A DNA stretch of 64,000 bases from positions 1 through 64,000 of the forward strand of contig CAWIHA010000028.1 of assembly GCA_963835855.1 (NCBI GenBank). The letters run 5' to 3'. Position 1 is the stretch's first letter, and every line of letters begins with the position of its first letter. The position numbers and the translations under genes are program-made. Below are positions 63,501 through 64,000 of this stretch, in pieces. The DNA comes from CAWIHA01 sp963835855. GTDB taxonomy: Bacteria > Acidobacteriota > Terriglobia > Bryobacterales > Bryobacteraceae. Under the pieces are notes generated by a model, which saw only the letters and a list, made by a program, of their open reading frames with translations, had not been told where the DNA came from and made no database searches.

Positions 63501-64000
63501 TCAAAAAAGATTCTGCCCCTGGTCGAGCGGATAGAGGTGGCCGCTCGACATCGTCGTCAGCGAGAGATACAGCACCAGCAACGCGAACTGGTTCACGGCC
63601 TCCTCATCGTTAATCCCGTACTTAACAGGCGAGCGTTCGCGAACGCGGTCCCATTTGTCGCGCGGAAAATCGGGCGGCGGCAGGATGGGCCCCGGCGCGA
63701 GCGCGTTCACGAAAATGCCCCTCTCGCCGTATTCGAGCGCCATCGCCTTCGTCATCGCGGCCACGGCCGCTTTCGTCACCACATAGGGCAAGTTGCGTCT
63801 TTGGGGATGGCTCATCGAAGTGATATCGGCGACATGGATCACATGTGCGCCCCGGGGCATCAGCGGCACAATAGACTGCGTTGGCCAGAAGGCGCCGAGG
63901 ATGTGCGCCGCGATGTTTTCCTGCCAGTCGCGCTCGCCGATCTCGTCCACTTTGACCGGTTGGTATACGGAGGTCATATTGACCAGAATGTGAATATTCG
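63501..64000 (-). CDS. Short-chain dehydrogenase/reductase, C-terminal part (runs off window)
   Basis: The frame is open to the window edge on the 5' side, with IHILVNMTSVYQP where SDRs have the NNAG motif. Catalytic residues: ITSMSH (Ser) and LPYVVTKAAVAAMTKAMALE (YxxxK). NALAPGPILPPPDFP follows, typical of the NAD(P)-binding end, and the C-terminus is GHLYPLDQGQNLF. It resembles pteridine-reductase-like SDRs; substrate unknown. The N-terminal Rossmann motif lies outside the window. Confidence 0.88.
   Translation of the reverse strand, partial: NIHILVNMTSVYQPVKVDEIGERDWQENIAAHILGAFWPTQSIVPLMPRGAHVIHVADITSMSHPQRRNLPYVVTKAAVAAMTKAMALEYGERGIFVNALAPGPILPPPDFPRDKWDRVRERSPVKYGINDEEAVNQFALLVLYLSLTTMSSGHLYPLDQGQNLF

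Overview
The window is GC-rich and very probably comes from a soil member of the Acidobacteriota, most like the Bryobacterales/'Candidatus Solibacter' group. This is inferred from gene style, not from a marker gene: secreted S53 (sedolisin) peptidases, one with a long Ig-like repeat tail; an exported protein next to a solute-binding protein and an NtrY/NtrX pair; a GAF-GAF-SpoIIE phosphatase; NarL-type and receiver-only regulators; and many small accessory islands. Sound housekeeping anchors are typA, comM-like, dnaB and lysA. recR has lost its N-terminus.

Layout. 0-6.7 kb: exported propeller-like protein (runs off the left edge), a 5'-truncated S53 peptidase, a DJ-1/PfpI stub, a Dph6-like ATP-binding protein, then a 162-bp tandem array of short peptide genes whose leader matches the YxxPx(L/V)xxxGxxxxxT motif of RiPP (lasso-type) precursors, behind a decapitated methyltransferase; then a frameshifted exported protein. 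6.8-12.2 kb: an IS630-type MITE and a 1617-residue S53 peptidase with about 12 Ig-like repeats. 12.8-13.7 kb: tyrosine recombinase. 14.3-24.6 kb: surface-glycan cluster of two divergent operons (bifunctional glycosyltransferase, ABC-2 exporter pair, further glycosyltransferases, nucleotidyltransferase-like protein) facing an HPr-kinase-like protein. 24.8-27.3 kb: tRNA-Leu(GAG), then remnants of a Fic protein, an integrase C-terminus and an HsdR C-terminus. 27.4-29.2 kb: typA.

29.5-38.0 kb is an integrated element: a large STAND/NACHT-like NTPase interrupted by an in-frame amber codon, a primase-RecA-type replication protein with a small coupled partner, a 42-bp palindrome in the divergent control region, a tyrosine recombinase, and at the right end the 3' half of a tRNA (anticodon loop onwards) that looks like the attachment site. 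38.1-43.8 kb: four-gene operon (exported protein, solute-binding protein, NtrY-like kinase, NtrC-class regulator). 43.9-52.7 kb: SPFH protein, L,D-transpeptidase, recR remnant, frameshifted DUF4145 protein, AI-2E-family transporter, TPR protein, GH26-like hydrolase and ComM-like ATPase. 53.0-57.5 kb: dnaB, then a small island (IS1595 transposase, unknown gene, PIN protein, small ORF) ending at a tRNA with an irregular anticodon arm. 57.7 kb: a predicted small RNA with its own promoter and terminator. 58.2-64 kb: SpoIIE phosphatase and lysA, a NarL-like regulator lacking its phospho-acceptor Asp, two coupled receiver-type proteins and a short-chain dehydrogenase running off the right edge.

At least seven genes carry one apparent single-base frameshift, and two more have one in-frame stop. 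This is either real decay or uncorrected sequencing indels, and it affects how every 'broken' call here should be read.
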